NCBI RefSeq assembly: GCF_000374045.1
Contig: NZ_KB893359.1
Location: 234,161 to 298,160 of the forward strand
Source of the DNA: Segetibacter koreensis DSM 18137
GTDB taxonomy: Bacteria; Bacteroidota; Bacteroidia; Chitinophagales; Chitinophagaceae
DNA length: 64,000 nt
Reading direction: 5' to 3'
The notes beneath the pieces are model-generated. The model was not told the origin of the DNA. It made no database searches and was given only the letters and a program-made list of their open reading frames with translations. This document shows positions 17,468 to 25,809 of the stretch, piece after piece (the first letter of the stretch is position 1; each line of letters opens with the position of its first letter). A program made the translations under genes and the position numbers.

Positions 17468-18503
17468 AATCACAAATACCATCCGAAAAGATTGCTTGAA
17501 AGCAGAGGAGCAGGGAAGATTAACGCCCGAACAATTAGCATTGATTTATCGCGAAAAATGGTTTCATTTATTTGTACCAAAAGAATACGGTGGACTTGCA
17601 TTGTCATTACCGGAGGCAGTCCGGTTAGAAGAAAGAATTGCCCGTGCTGATGGCAGTGTTGGATGGGTAGTAACCTTGTGCGCAGGAGCAGCGATGTTTA
17701 TAGGTTATTTTAGTGAAGAACTGGCTAATGAAATATTTGTTGATCCCTACGTATGCCTTGCCGGTAGCGGCCAGGCCACAGGAACAGCAAAAATCATTCA
17801 TGAAGGTTTTGAAATAAATGGTTCGTGGCCCTATGCCAGCGGCGCCCCTGATGCTACACATTTTACTGCTAATTGTAAAATTGAACCCGGTGGGCAAATA
17901 CAATCGTTCATCTTTAAGAAAGAAGAAGTAACTCTTCAACCTAATTGGAAATACCTGGGCCTCAATGCTACCGCAGGATATTCATTTTCAGTTAAAAACC
18001 TCATAATTCCTGCTAATCGAACTTTTATCATCGATCCGGTAAACGCAAGATTATCCCACCCGGTTTACCGTTATCCATTTTTACAACTTGCTGAAACTAC
18101 CATTGCAGCCAACATTTCAGGTATGTGCCTGTCTTTTTTTGATCTGGCAAAACAATTGCTGACCCAAAGACAACATACCAACTCAAGATCAGAAGGAGTA
18201 AAAAATAAAGGACTTCAATTAATCACTTCTGGATTAGCTGAAATAGATATGCTAAGACAAATATTTTATACTACCCTCGATGCTTCCTGGTCATCTCATG
18301 TTGCAACTAATGAAATACCCTCTTTGGAATTGAATGCAGTAAGCCGGGCAAGCATGAATTTAGCTCGCCAGTCACGAAACCTGGTGAACGCATTATATCC
18401 TTTCTGCGGCATCTATGCTGCAAGAACCGACACGATGATCAACCAGGTATGGAGAAATATTAATACAGCAAGCCAGCATACATTATTAGTAGCATCAACC
18501 TGA
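17436..18503 (+). CDS. Acyl-CoA dehydrogenase-like flavoprotein in the thiamine operon
   Basis: A 355-residue protein with acyl-CoA dehydrogenase architecture: N-terminal helical domain (LTPEQLALIYREKWFHLFVPKEYGGLALSLPEAVRLEERIARADGSVGW, ~29-77), middle beta domain (GFEINGSWPYASGAPDATHFTANCKI, ~125-150), and C-terminal helical bundle (~215-345). It lacks an obvious catalytic Glu and resembles the flavin monooxygenase/desulfurisation (DszC-like) branch more than classical beta-oxidation enzymes. It starts inside pnuT (32-bp overlap), so it is presumably repressed by TPP too. A role in thiamine precursor salvage or degradation is conceivable but unproven. Confidence 0.82.
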   Translation: MMYPASVLSPEITNTIRKDCLKAEEQGRLTPEQLALIYREKWFHLFVPKEYGGLALSLPEAVRLEERIARADGSVGWVVTLCAGAAMFIGYFSEELANEIFVDPYVCLAGSGQATGTAKIIHEGFEINGSWPYASGAPDATHFTANCKIEPGGQIQSFIFKKEEVTLQPNWKYLGLNATAGYSFSVKNLIIPANRTFIIDPVNARLSHPVYRYPFLQLAETTIAANISGMCLSFFDLAKQLLTQRQHTNSRSEGVKNKGLQLITSGLAEIDMLRQIFYTTLDASWSSHVATNEIPSLELNAVSRASMNLARQSRNLVNALYPFCGIYAARTDTMINQVWRNINTASQHTLLVAST

Positions 18504-18524
18504 ACGCGGTACTAATAAAACGCT

Positions 18525-18752
18525 CTAATAATCCTTTGGGCCGTTATAATTATCCCTTACATGTTGATTGACATAAGTCGTCAAGCCTGCTCCATCTACC
18601 GCAAGCTTTTTCATCTTTTCCACCTGCTCTTTTCCGGGCTTGATATAATCGTAAAGGTATGTTCGCCCGTCTTTGAATTTTAAAATAATTGCATCGTCAA
18701 AAATTTGATACTTAGCTACACCACCACTTTCAGACCCTTTATAATTCTCCAT
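18525..18752 (-). CDS. Small KTSC-like protein
   Basis: A 75-residue protein. VAKYQIFDDAIILKFKDGRTYLYDYIKPGKEQVEKMKKLAVDGAGLTTYVNQHVRDNY resembles the KTSC domain pattern (a strand with F-DG--Y-Y followed by helices). No signal peptide. It is monocistronic and convergent with the flavoprotein gene. Function unknown. Confidence 0.65.
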   Translation of the reverse strand: MENYKGSESGGVAKYQIFDDAIILKFKDGRTYLYDYIKPGKEQVEKMKKLAVDGAGLTTYVNQHVRDNYNGPKDY

Positions 18753-18983
18753 AACACCCCCTTTTAAACTAAACTAACTAATTGTATCAAATACAAAAAT
18801 CGTACAGAATTAGGAGCAGTTAAAATGAATAATTAAGCTATAGAAACACTTTTCATCTATTTAATTTTGAACGGAATTACTTTGTACCCGAGGGTTAATA
18901 TACTCAAGTAGCGGACGGTAAAAACTCTTGATTTAAAAAATTCATATCGGCGAAATAAATGTATACACCCGCAAAATTCACCA

Positions 18984-19007
18984 CAAAAAAACCGGCATAA
19001 GCCGGCG
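18984..19007 (-). terminator. Rho-independent terminator
   Basis: On the minus strand GCCGGC, a TTAT loop and GCCGGT are followed by a T run (A run 18984-18991 on the plus strand). It would end the small minus-strand gene that stops at 19037. Confidence 0.7.
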
Positions 19008-19036
19008 GATGTATATTGAGGAAAATGATAGTTTTA

Positions 19037-19231
19037 CTATCTAAATAAAAGCTCGCTATGTAGAGTCTCTGTTGACTGTTGTGCAACGGTTTTTTCTACC
19101 TTCTTAACTCCTTCAGCAGGACTAGTTAGAGTTACAATTGCTGAAGAATTTTTTATTGGATAAACAATAAGAAATATTACAACACATAAAACATAAAAAA
19201 GATTTGAAGCGTAACTGCGTTTCATAACCAT
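19037..19231 (-). CDS. Small secreted or membrane-anchored peptide
   Basis: A 64-residue product. MKRSYASNLFYVLCVVIFLIVYPIKNSSA (from residue 3) is a signal peptide or anchor, followed by a 35-residue hydrophilic tail (LTSPAEGVKKVEKTVAQQ). A second ATG two codons in is equally likely as start. A terminator follows within 30 nt, supporting a real transcript. No known family. Confidence 0.45.
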   Translation of the reverse strand: MVMKRSYASNLFYVLCVVIFLIVYPIKNSSAIVTLTSPAEGVKKVEKTVAQQSTETLHSELLFR

Positions 19232-19554
19232 TAGTTTGATATAACAAAACTACTCTCTATAAATGCCCTCTACAATCGCATAAAAGTGTGATATAATTTG
19301 ATATTAAAATGTAATAGGTGAAAAATATGTGATAGAGTTTCAATAGGCTGTTGCAAGAATACCAGTAAAAGCAGAAAATGCTCTAAAATAAATTACTGCT
19401 CTTTTTCGTTATACACTGTTAACTGTCGTTGTCGTAATTCAAATGATTAGCCCGCCATTCTCACTGCCTTAGGTAGTTAATACGATTATTTAAAATTAAA
19501 GGGTTCGAACTTCCGGCAGAAGTCATAAAAGTTTATAAACAATAAGTAACAATA
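19232..19554. other. Intergenic, nothing recognised
   Basis: AT-rich divergent gap containing the control sequences of the ion-channel gene; no clear promoter, repeat or RNA was identified. Confidence 0.5.
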
Positions 19555-20532
19555 ATGAAAAAAATTATCTTTTGCCTTTACTTCTTCAGTTTAGTATATC
19601 ATAGTTACGGCGGAAACAAGGCTGATACTGGTGATCACTCTCCTGAAGTTGCAAAAGTAGGGGTGCTTTTTGTCAATATTTCTGAGCTGGATATGTCTGA
19701 TAACTCTTTTCATGCAGACTTTTATTTATGGTGCAGATGGAAAGGTACCATCAATCCGCTTAAAAATATTGAATTTAGTAATTTGGAAGATGAGTGGAGT
19801 TTTTCTGACACAGACCTTCATGACTCTGCTATTTTACTAAAAGACAGTTTTTATTATAACAGCTTTCATGTAAGGGGAAAATTTACCCATAATTTCAAAT
19901 TGCATCATTACCCTTTTGACAAACAGGAGATCAGTATTCAATTGAAAAACTCCATTTATACATCCGACGAGCTTGTTTATTCTGCTGACTCAATTAATAC
20001 TAATTTCGAGCCTGATATTACAATTCCCGGGTGGAAAATAGAAAATCTGCGATGTAAGAGTTTGCAACATAAATATTCAAGTAACCTAGGCCTGCCAGAG
20101 AATAAAGACAACGATTCTTATAATAATGTATCTTTTTCATTAACGCTTTCCAGGCCCGTACAATATTTTTTTTGGAAGCTGCTGCTGCCTGTTTTTATTG
20201 TGCTTTTATCAAGTTTGGGATCTACAGTTATTCATCCAAAATATGTTGACGCCAGAATTTACGCTCCCATCGGTGCTCTGCTAACCACTGTATTTTTAGA
20301 ACAATCTTATTCATCAAAATTGCCCGATATATCTTATCTTATCTTACTGGATAAAATTTATTTGATAGTGTATATTGCAATATTGGCGGGTATTTTTCAT
20401 GCTATCTATACTGCAAACATAGTGAGGGACGGTTCGAACATCAGCATTAAAAGGGCGCAACGGCTTGATAAGATTTACCTCATTATTCTTGGAGGCTTAC
20501 TTCTGGTTTCGCCGTTAATATTTCTAGTTTAG
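19555..20532 (+). CDS. Bacterial pentameric ligand-gated ion channel (Cys-loop receptor homolog)
   Basis: A 325-residue protein with a signal peptide (1-20), an extracellular beta-sandwich (30-200) and four transmembrane segments (M1 ~204-226, M2 ~233-253, M3 ~262-288, M4 ~306-324). The signature loop of the superfamily is present as HYPFDKQ (118-124) without the flanking cysteines, as in GLIC and ELIC. ARIYAPIGALLTTVFLEQ forms the pore-lining M2, and KLPDISYLILLDKIY is the M2-M3 loop typical of the family, with a conserved Pro. It should form a homopentameric channel in the inner membrane gated by an unknown ligand. Monocistronic. The M2 residues suggest no obvious ion selectivity by eye. 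Confidence 0.88.
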   Translation: MKKIIFCLYFFSLVYHSYGGNKADTGDHSPEVAKVGVLFVNISELDMSDNSFHADFYLWCRWKGTINPLKNIEFSNLEDEWSFSDTDLHDSAILLKDSFYYNSFHVRGKFTHNFKLHHYPFDKQEISIQLKNSIYTSDELVYSADSINTNFEPDITIPGWKIENLRCKSLQHKYSSNLGLPENKDNDSYNNVSFSLTLSRPVQYFFWKLLLPVFIVLLSSLGSTVIHPKYVDARIYAPIGALLTTVFLEQSYSSKLPDISYLILLDKIYLIVYIAILAGIFHAIYTANIVRDGSNISIKRAQRLDKIYLIILGGLLLVSPLIFLV

Positions 20533-20654
20533 CAACTTTTAATCTTTGTTCTTCTGTTTTTTTCGACCAATAATTTATATAACTGTATTATAGTTTGTTT
20601 TTACCAGAAGAAATTTGAAGGTGAAGAGCACTACAATAGGCGAAATACCTCTCC

Positions 20655-21587
20655 TTATTTGATGCCATAATAAGACTGTATGGCATCAGCAAGCAAACTA
20701 CCTGCAGCACCTATTGCTACTTCCCAACTACCATCGAGAGCTTTGTTTATCATCTTACCTATCCACAAGTTTACCATATAACCAAAAGTTCCCTTTTCTG
20801 GGTTTGGTATTTCTGTATCAATAACTTCAAGAAGTTCATTTATATCAACTTCTTTCACTCCACAATTTTTTAATACCCTTTTTAAATCTTCTTGACTACC
20901 TTTTATTATGTTAATAGCCGCCTTTACCGTTGCTTTATCCCCTGTGTTTACTACATTAGCATCTCCTGTATTTATGATTGTATGATTCATAATAGAAGTA
21001 ATTGTTTTGTTTTCGTTTTGAAGCTCCTTTATTTCAGATATATGCCCAAACTCTTCTTCAAATTTTAGCATAAAATCTAAAAGCTTGGACCTAATAATGG
21101 CCAATATCTCTATAATAATATTAGATGCTGTCCACTTCTTTGCACTTAAAATTTGTAGGTTTGGATTTCCATTTCTATTAAGATTGAATTGTAGGTAAGC
21201 AATATTTTCTGCGCTAAATGCTGTTTCAACTTTTGCTGATTTCCCTGATTTAATTTGTTCTCTCAAAGCTTCTAAAGCTTCTACATTTTCAGTAAAATTC
21301 ATTGAAATAAAAGCTTCTTCGACATCCTTCGGTAATGAAGATGTAGGTAAAGCCATATTAGTAAACTTACGGTTTCCGACAATGAAATTAGCAATTACAT
21401 CACCTGAACAAGTTCTATATCCGGGAACTAAACTTCTACTCTCATAGCCGTTTAATTCATGATTTACCCAATTTAATAGTTCATCGTTTTTAACTCGAGT
21501 TGCTAAAACTTTTGTTTTAAGTAAAGGAGATGTCAACGGTTTATACACGTCTACCAGTTCATTTACAATGTCACTTATGAGCTTCAT
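20655..21587 (-). CDS. AbiTii-domain protein
   Basis: A 310-residue protein. The N-terminal 190 residues match the AbiTii domain: ISDIVNELVDVYKPLTSPLLKTKVLATRVKNDELLNWVNHELNGYE, then VPGYRT. A polar linker (TIINTGDANVVNTGDKATV, ~205-223) leads to a C-terminal region with GSWEVAIGAAGSLLADAIQSYYG, possibly membrane-active. AbiTii proteins occur in defence-associated contexts, but a mechanism is not established. It stands alone. A hexanucleotide tandem repeat lies 23 nt upstream of the ATG and may modulate expression. Confidence 0.82.
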   Translation of the reverse strand: MKLISDIVNELVDVYKPLTSPLLKTKVLATRVKNDELLNWVNHELNGYESRSLVPGYRTCSGDVIANFIVGNRKFTNMALPTSSLPKDVEEAFISMNFTENVEALEALREQIKSGKSAKVETAFSAENIAYLQFNLNRNGNPNLQILSAKKWTASNIIIEILAIIRSKLLDFMLKFEEEFGHISEIKELQNENKTITSIMNHTIINTGDANVVNTGDKATVKAAINIIKGSQEDLKRVLKNCGVKEVDINELLEVIDTEIPNPEKGTFGYMVNLWIGKMINKALDGSWEVAIGAAGSLLADAIQSYYGIK

Positions 21588-21610
21588 TAATTTTTTAACT
21601 TTGCCAAGCC

Positions 21611-21634
21611 ATGTTCATGTTCATGTTCATGTTC
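21611..21634. repeat. Hexanucleotide tandem repeat, four copies of ATGTTC
   Basis: Four perfect 6-bp units. On the coding (minus) strand this reads GAACAT x4, directly after a TTTATTTG sequence that resembles a -7 element, so the repeat falls in the presumed start-site/leader region of the AbiTii gene. Confidence 0.9.
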
Positions 21635-21694
21635 AAATAAATTTTTTGGAGAAAGTATATGGGATTAAATAACTTGAAAGAAGGAATTTTTTTG

Positions 21695-23260
21695 TTACTT
21701 CCGCCTCATCGCCTCCGCAATTGCTTTCTCAGCCAACGGCTCCATTATTCTATATCCTTCAAGGGTAGGATGAACACCATCGTGAGATAAGTTGGCAGGT
21801 AAACCATTTCGTTCATCTTTCATTGCGTTGAAATAATCGAGATAGACAATATTGTTTTTGGTTGCATACGCTTTAAGCATCGCATTGAGCTTTATTACTT
21901 TTTCTGCAGGCTGCATGCCGGGCCGCCATGGAAAATCGTAAGCAGGCAAAACAGAGGAAATAACAACTTTTATGTGATTTGACTTTGCGAGTTGCGCCAT
22001 AGAAACAATGTTGCCAAATGTTTCATCGAGGGTCATGAGACCAGTGTTGCCTGCAATATCATTGATACCTGCAAGAATAACAACCACCGCAGGCTTCAGA
22101 TCAATGACATCAGGACGAAAACGTACCAGCATCTGGGGCGTTGTCTGCCCGCTAATGCCACGGTCAATATAATTTTTCCCGGCAAAAAAAGACGAATCCG
22201 CATTGATCCAACCGTCGGTTATAGAGTTGCCCATAAACACCACACGAGGCTTTGCAGATTTAGTTGCAGCCAGTGCAGAGTTGGCCTTTCTATAACGGGC
22301 AAGATTTTGCCAGTCCCCTTTTTTCATTACATCTTCGATCTGCCAATCTTCCAACTTTGTTGCCCACTCAGGTGTGTGTAAAAGCTTAAGATAACTATTT
22401 ACTCTAAGCCAGTCGGCAAAACGATCTATCCAGGTATCAGAAGGCAGATGTTGCACCTTCATACCAAAACCATGACCTCCTTTTGAATACATGTGTATCT
22501 CTGCGGGATGTTTTGCGGTAAGCCATTGCTCATAGAGATTAACACTGTGAGGTGCAAGGTTTAAACCATCGTCGGTTGCAGCTACAACGAACAATGGTGG
22601 TGCGTCAGCAGAAATTTTGCCTATCATTTCAGGAGGAAAATAAGGATAAATTGGAGCAACAAAATCAGGGCGGTTTTCTGAAGTATAATTAAATGCAGCA
22701 GATGCCGCAACAGTGCCACCTGCGGAAAATCCCATAATGCCGATCCTATGTGAATCTATACCATATTCACCCGCATGTGCCCGTACATATGCGATGGCGT
22801 TTTTTCCATCAGCAACGCCAAGAGGTACTACAGCCTTGTTCTCTTCATGAAATTCGGGCTTGTCCCATTTTGCAGTCATTTCAGCGACCGGATCGGTGGT
22901 TGAACTGTGAGCAAGTCTATATTTTAAGACAAAACAGGTTACGCCTCTTTTTACAAGGTAATTAGCGACATCGAAACCTTCGCTATTAATAGATAACGCG
23001 TGAAATGCACCGCCCGGACAAATAACAACAGCAGTTCCTGTTGAAGACATTGAGTCCGGAGTAAAAACAGTAAGTGTCGGATGCGAAACATTGTATACGG
23101 CTTTTGTTTTCCAGGCATTGCTGTCGCTTTCCGCTTCGTTCCAATTCCAGTTTTCAGAACCAGGTGCTGCACCTTTATACAGTTGAATAACTTTTTGCTG
23201 TGCGGTTAAAACACCGGCAGAAAACAATAGTCCTGATAAGAGAAATAAAAATTTATTCAT
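21695..23260 (-). CDS. Secreted alpha/beta-hydrolase (acetyl xylan esterase type) fused to a GDSL esterase
   Basis: Start placed at the ATG (23260), not the TTG two codons upstream. Of 521 residues, 1-19 are a signal peptide (LTAQQ). Domain one (~25-285) is a BD-FAE/acetyl-xylan-esterase-like alpha/beta hydrolase: oxyanion CPGGAF, nucleophile GFSAGG, acid in AATDDGL, and His in GGHGFG. Domain two (~325-520) is an SGNH hydrolase: MGNSITDGW, GISGQTT, GINDIAGN and DGVHPTLEGY. Both catalytic sets look complete. A dual carbohydrate esterase removing acetyl groups from plant polysaccharide is the simplest role. It is divergently arranged from the Gfo/Idh/MocA gene. Confidence 0.92.
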   Translation of the reverse strand: MNKFLFLLSGLLFSAGVLTAQQKVIQLYKGAAPGSENWNWNEAESDSNAWKTKAVYNVSHPTLTVFTPDSMSSTGTAVVICPGGAFHALSINSEGFDVANYLVKRGVTCFVLKYRLAHSSTTDPVAEMTAKWDKPEFHEENKAVVPLGVADGKNAIAYVRAHAGEYGIDSHRIGIMGFSAGGTVAASAAFNYTSENRPDFVAPIYPYFPPEMIGKISADAPPLFVVAATDDGLNLAPHSVNLYEQWLTAKHPAEIHMYSKGGHGFGMKVQHLPSDTWIDRFADWLRVNSYLKLLHTPEWATKLEDWQIEDVMKKGDWQNLARYRKANSALAATKSAKPRVVFMGNSITDGWINADSSFFAGKNYIDRGISGQTTPQMLVRFRPDVIDLKPAVVVILAGINDIAGNTGLMTLDETFGNIVSMAQLAKSNHIKVVISSVLPAYDFPWRPGMQPAEKVIKLNAMLKAYATKNNIVYLDYFNAMKDERNGLPANLSHDGVHPTLEGYRIMEPLAEKAIAEAMRRK

Positions 23261-23355
23261 CAACAAGTTTTTTATAAATGGATAAATGTATAAAATATTT
23301 CAGAACGTTCTTTTTATAACTTCGAAATAATAATTTATTTAGAGGAAATTTTCAG

Positions 23356-24519
23356 ATGAAAGAAAACCAAACCAATCGCCGCCGTTTTATTAAGAATGCA
23401 ACTAATACTATGGGAGGAATGGCAATCCTTTCTGCTTTACCTAAAAAAGTACGGGCAAATGCAGAGGAATATGTGATTAGTGCAAAAGATCAACTTTACA
23501 ACGCTGCACCAAGAATTAAATTCTCAGTTATCGGAATTAATCACGGCCACGTTCATTCACAGATTGAAGTAGTAATAAGGGGCGGCGGACAACTAGTTTC
23601 TTTCTATGCAAAAGAAGCTGATCTTGCGGCTGACTTCGCTAAACGATATCCCCAGGCAAAGCGTGCCGCAAGTGAAAAAGAGATCCTGGAAGACAAAGCA
23701 ATTCACCTTATTGTCAGTGCTGCTATACCAAACGAACGAGCCTTTATTGGAATAGACGCAATGCGACACGGCAAAGATTTTATGGTGGACAAGCCGGGCA
23801 TCACCACATTGGAACAACTTATCGAAGTACGGAAGGTGCAAAAGGAAACCGGGAGGATTTTTTCAATTTTGTATGGGAGGCTAGAAAGCCCGGCAACCAT
23901 TAAAGCCGGGGAGTTGGTGAAAGCCGGTGCCATTGGCAAAGTAATTCAAACGATTGCGCTGGCGCCTCACCGTATGAGTCCAAAAACGCGGCCTGCATGG
24001 TTTTTCGATATCAAACATTATGGCGGCATCATTAACGACATCGGCTCCCATCAATTCGATGAGTACCTGTTCTTCACCGGTTCCAGCGAAGCTGAAATTG
24101 TAGCTTCACAGGCAGGAAATGTAAATCACCCTCAATATCCTGAATTTGAAGATTTCGGCGATGTAATGATTAAGGGTAACAGAGGAACGGGCTACCTTCG
24201 TGTGGACTGGTTCACTCCTGATGGACTTAAAACGTGGGGAGACGACCGGCTTACCATTCTAGGCACTGAAGGATATATAGAGCTGCGAAAAAATATTGAT
24301 ATAGCAGGACGAGAGGGAGGTAACCATCTCTTTCTTGTAAACCAAAAAGAAACGCGTTATTTTAATTGCAGTAACGGCCCTCTCCCCTACGGCGAACTTC
24401 TTATAGATGACATTATAAATCGTACACAAACTGCAATGCTGCAAGATCACTGTTTCCTTGCAACAGAATTGGCACTAAAAGCACAAAATCAGGCAAAAAA
24501 AATAAAATTGACGGCATAA
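23356..24519 (+). CDS. Gfo/Idh/MocA-family oxidoreductase with Tat signal
   Basis: A 387-residue protein. RRRFIKNATNTMGGMAILSALP (~8-29) is a twin-arginine signal. The Rossmann part starts at KFSVIGINHGHVHSQI (~56-71), and VDKPGITTLEQL (~142) is the usual EKP-like motif as DKP. The C-terminal domain includes GGIINDIGSHQFDEYLFFTG, with the HxxD pair of the family. It would oxidise or isomerise a sugar or sugar derivative in the periplasm. The divergent esterase suggests shared control for carbohydrate use. Confidence 0.9.
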   Translation: MKENQTNRRRFIKNATNTMGGMAILSALPKKVRANAEEYVISAKDQLYNAAPRIKFSVIGINHGHVHSQIEVVIRGGGQLVSFYAKEADLAADFAKRYPQAKRAASEKEILEDKAIHLIVSAAIPNERAFIGIDAMRHGKDFMVDKPGITTLEQLIEVRKVQKETGRIFSILYGRLESPATIKAGELVKAGAIGKVIQTIALAPHRMSPKTRPAWFFDIKHYGGIINDIGSHQFDEYLFFTGSSEAEIVASQAGNVNHPQYPEFEDFGDVMIKGNRGTGYLRVDWFTPDGLKTWGDDRLTILGTEGYIELRKNIDIAGREGGNHLFLVNQKETRYFNCSNGPLPYGELLIDDIINRTQTAMLQDHCFLATELALKAQNQAKKIKLTA

Positions 24520-24580
24520 CAAATTTTTTGGGTAAACCGGTGTATGTATATTCAATTCTATGTCGCGATTAATTTAAATT

Positions 24581-25012
24581 CTATTGTTGCTTGTCTATTA
24601 TTTGCAAGGTTTTATTGTCTTTTGATCCGTTGAAAAACTTATCCAAAACCTTCTGAAAAACAGGATTGCTATTATTTACTAAAGAAAACAAAGTCATAGA
24701 AGATTTTAATTTTAAGTCGTCAGGACTTCCAAATATTTTGTTTGCATCATTACCTTTAAGGCTCAGCAATTCCTCGCAAATTTCAACCAGCCGACTGCCC
24801 AAAACCGGATGCTTTAAAAATTCTTCTGCTTCCATCTTATTTCTTATAGCATAATATTTTGAAGTCTCGCTAAAACCTAAACCCTGTATCTGAGGAAAAA
24901 TATACCACATCCAATGGCTCTGTTTTCTGCCATTCCTTATCTCCAACAAGGCTATGTCGTAATCCGCTTGCTGTGCATCGGTAAATCTTTTCAAGTTACT
25001 CTCTTTAGCCAT
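24581..25012 (-). CDS. DUF1810 (PF08837) family protein
   Basis: A 143-residue helical protein. LKRFTDAQQADYDIALLEIRNGRKQSHWMWYIFPQIQGLGFSETSKYYAI (~7-56) is the signature of the family, including SHWMWYIFPQ and G-S-S-YYAI; PDDLKLKSSMTLF follows. Function is unknown. It sits next to tag and may be only a neighbour. Length agrees with the family norm. Confidence 0.9.
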   Translation of the reverse strand: MAKESNLKRFTDAQQADYDIALLEIRNGRKQSHWMWYIFPQIQGLGFSETSKYYAIRNKMEAEEFLKHPVLGSRLVEICEELLSLKGNDANKIFGSPDDLKLKSSMTLFSLVNNSNPVFQKVLDKFFNGSKDNKTLQIIDKQQ

Positions 25013-25130
25013 ATTTTTGCTGATTGTCTTTTTAAACTTATTACTCCCCTTTTAAAGTTATTAACGGGGTTGTAAACTATCTTCAATTACAACCTACACA
25101 ACCACCTGTATTTTGCATAAAGCTTTTTTC

Positions 25131-25682
25131 TTACTTTGTTTTTAACCACATCGGATTTGTCTTCAATATGTCCTTGTATATCTTACAATCGGCCGAATGA
25201 GCTCCTTGCAGAAATCCTATACTCATTAAAAACTCGTTTACAATTTCTCCACCTGTAAATTTAAAAGTCTTTTTAAATAATTTCACCCATTCTTCTTTTG
25301 ATCTTGGATGTTGATGTTCTAACCACTTTTCAAATGAACCATATTCTTTTTGAATGCCCACGATAGTTTTTGCGTTTTCTATTGCTGCATTTATTTTTAG
25401 TCGGTTTCGTATAATTCCTACGTCAGCTAAAAGTCTTTCCCTGTCCTCTGCAGTGTAAGATGCAACTTTTTCAATATTGAAATTATCATAAGCTTCCCTA
25501 AACCCGGTTTCTTTTTTCAATATAGTTTCCCAACTTAAACCTGCCTGGTTAATTTCTAATATGAGCCGGCCAAACAGTTCATTGTCATCGTGTATAGGAA
25601 AACCATACAACTTGTCGTGATACGCTTTATGCAAAGCCTTTTTATCCTCGCTCATATATTCTATTACGCTACAATACGACAT
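25131..25682 (-). CDS. tag: DNA-3-methyladenine glycosylase I
   Basis: A 183-residue enzyme excising 3-methyladenine in base excision repair. Family features: Cys4, AYHDKLYGFPIHDDNELFGRLILEINQAGLSWETILKK (~20-57; the usual YHDEEWG is YHDKLYG here), FR-AYDNF, GIIRNRLKI and the C-terminal SADC with an upstream His. The zinc-binding Cys4, early His, late His and Cys appear to be kept. It lies next to the mutasome operon on the same strand but is separated by 127 nt, so it is likely its own unit. Confidence 0.9.
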   Translation of the reverse strand: MSYCSVIEYMSEDKKALHKAYHDKLYGFPIHDDNELFGRLILEINQAGLSWETILKKETGFREAYDNFNIEKVASYTAEDRERLLADVGIIRNRLKINAAIENAKTIVGIQKEYGSFEKWLEHQHPRSKEEWVKLFKKTFKFTGGEIVNEFLMSIGFLQGAHSADCKIYKDILKTNPMWLKTK

Positions 25683-25809
25683 TGTCTTAATTAAATATTT
25701 AGTTGAATTCTATTCAAATTTAAACTTCAAATATACTCCACCTGTTCAATTTTCGACTGCGTAGGTAAAAAGTATATAAGATTTGTAATAATCGCGGTTT
25801 AAAATTTCC

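Noticed and set aside
21611..21634. CRISPR-like repeat
   Set aside because: Units are 6 bp and contiguous without spacers; it is a simple tandem repeat. No CRISPR array or cas gene was found anywhere in the window.
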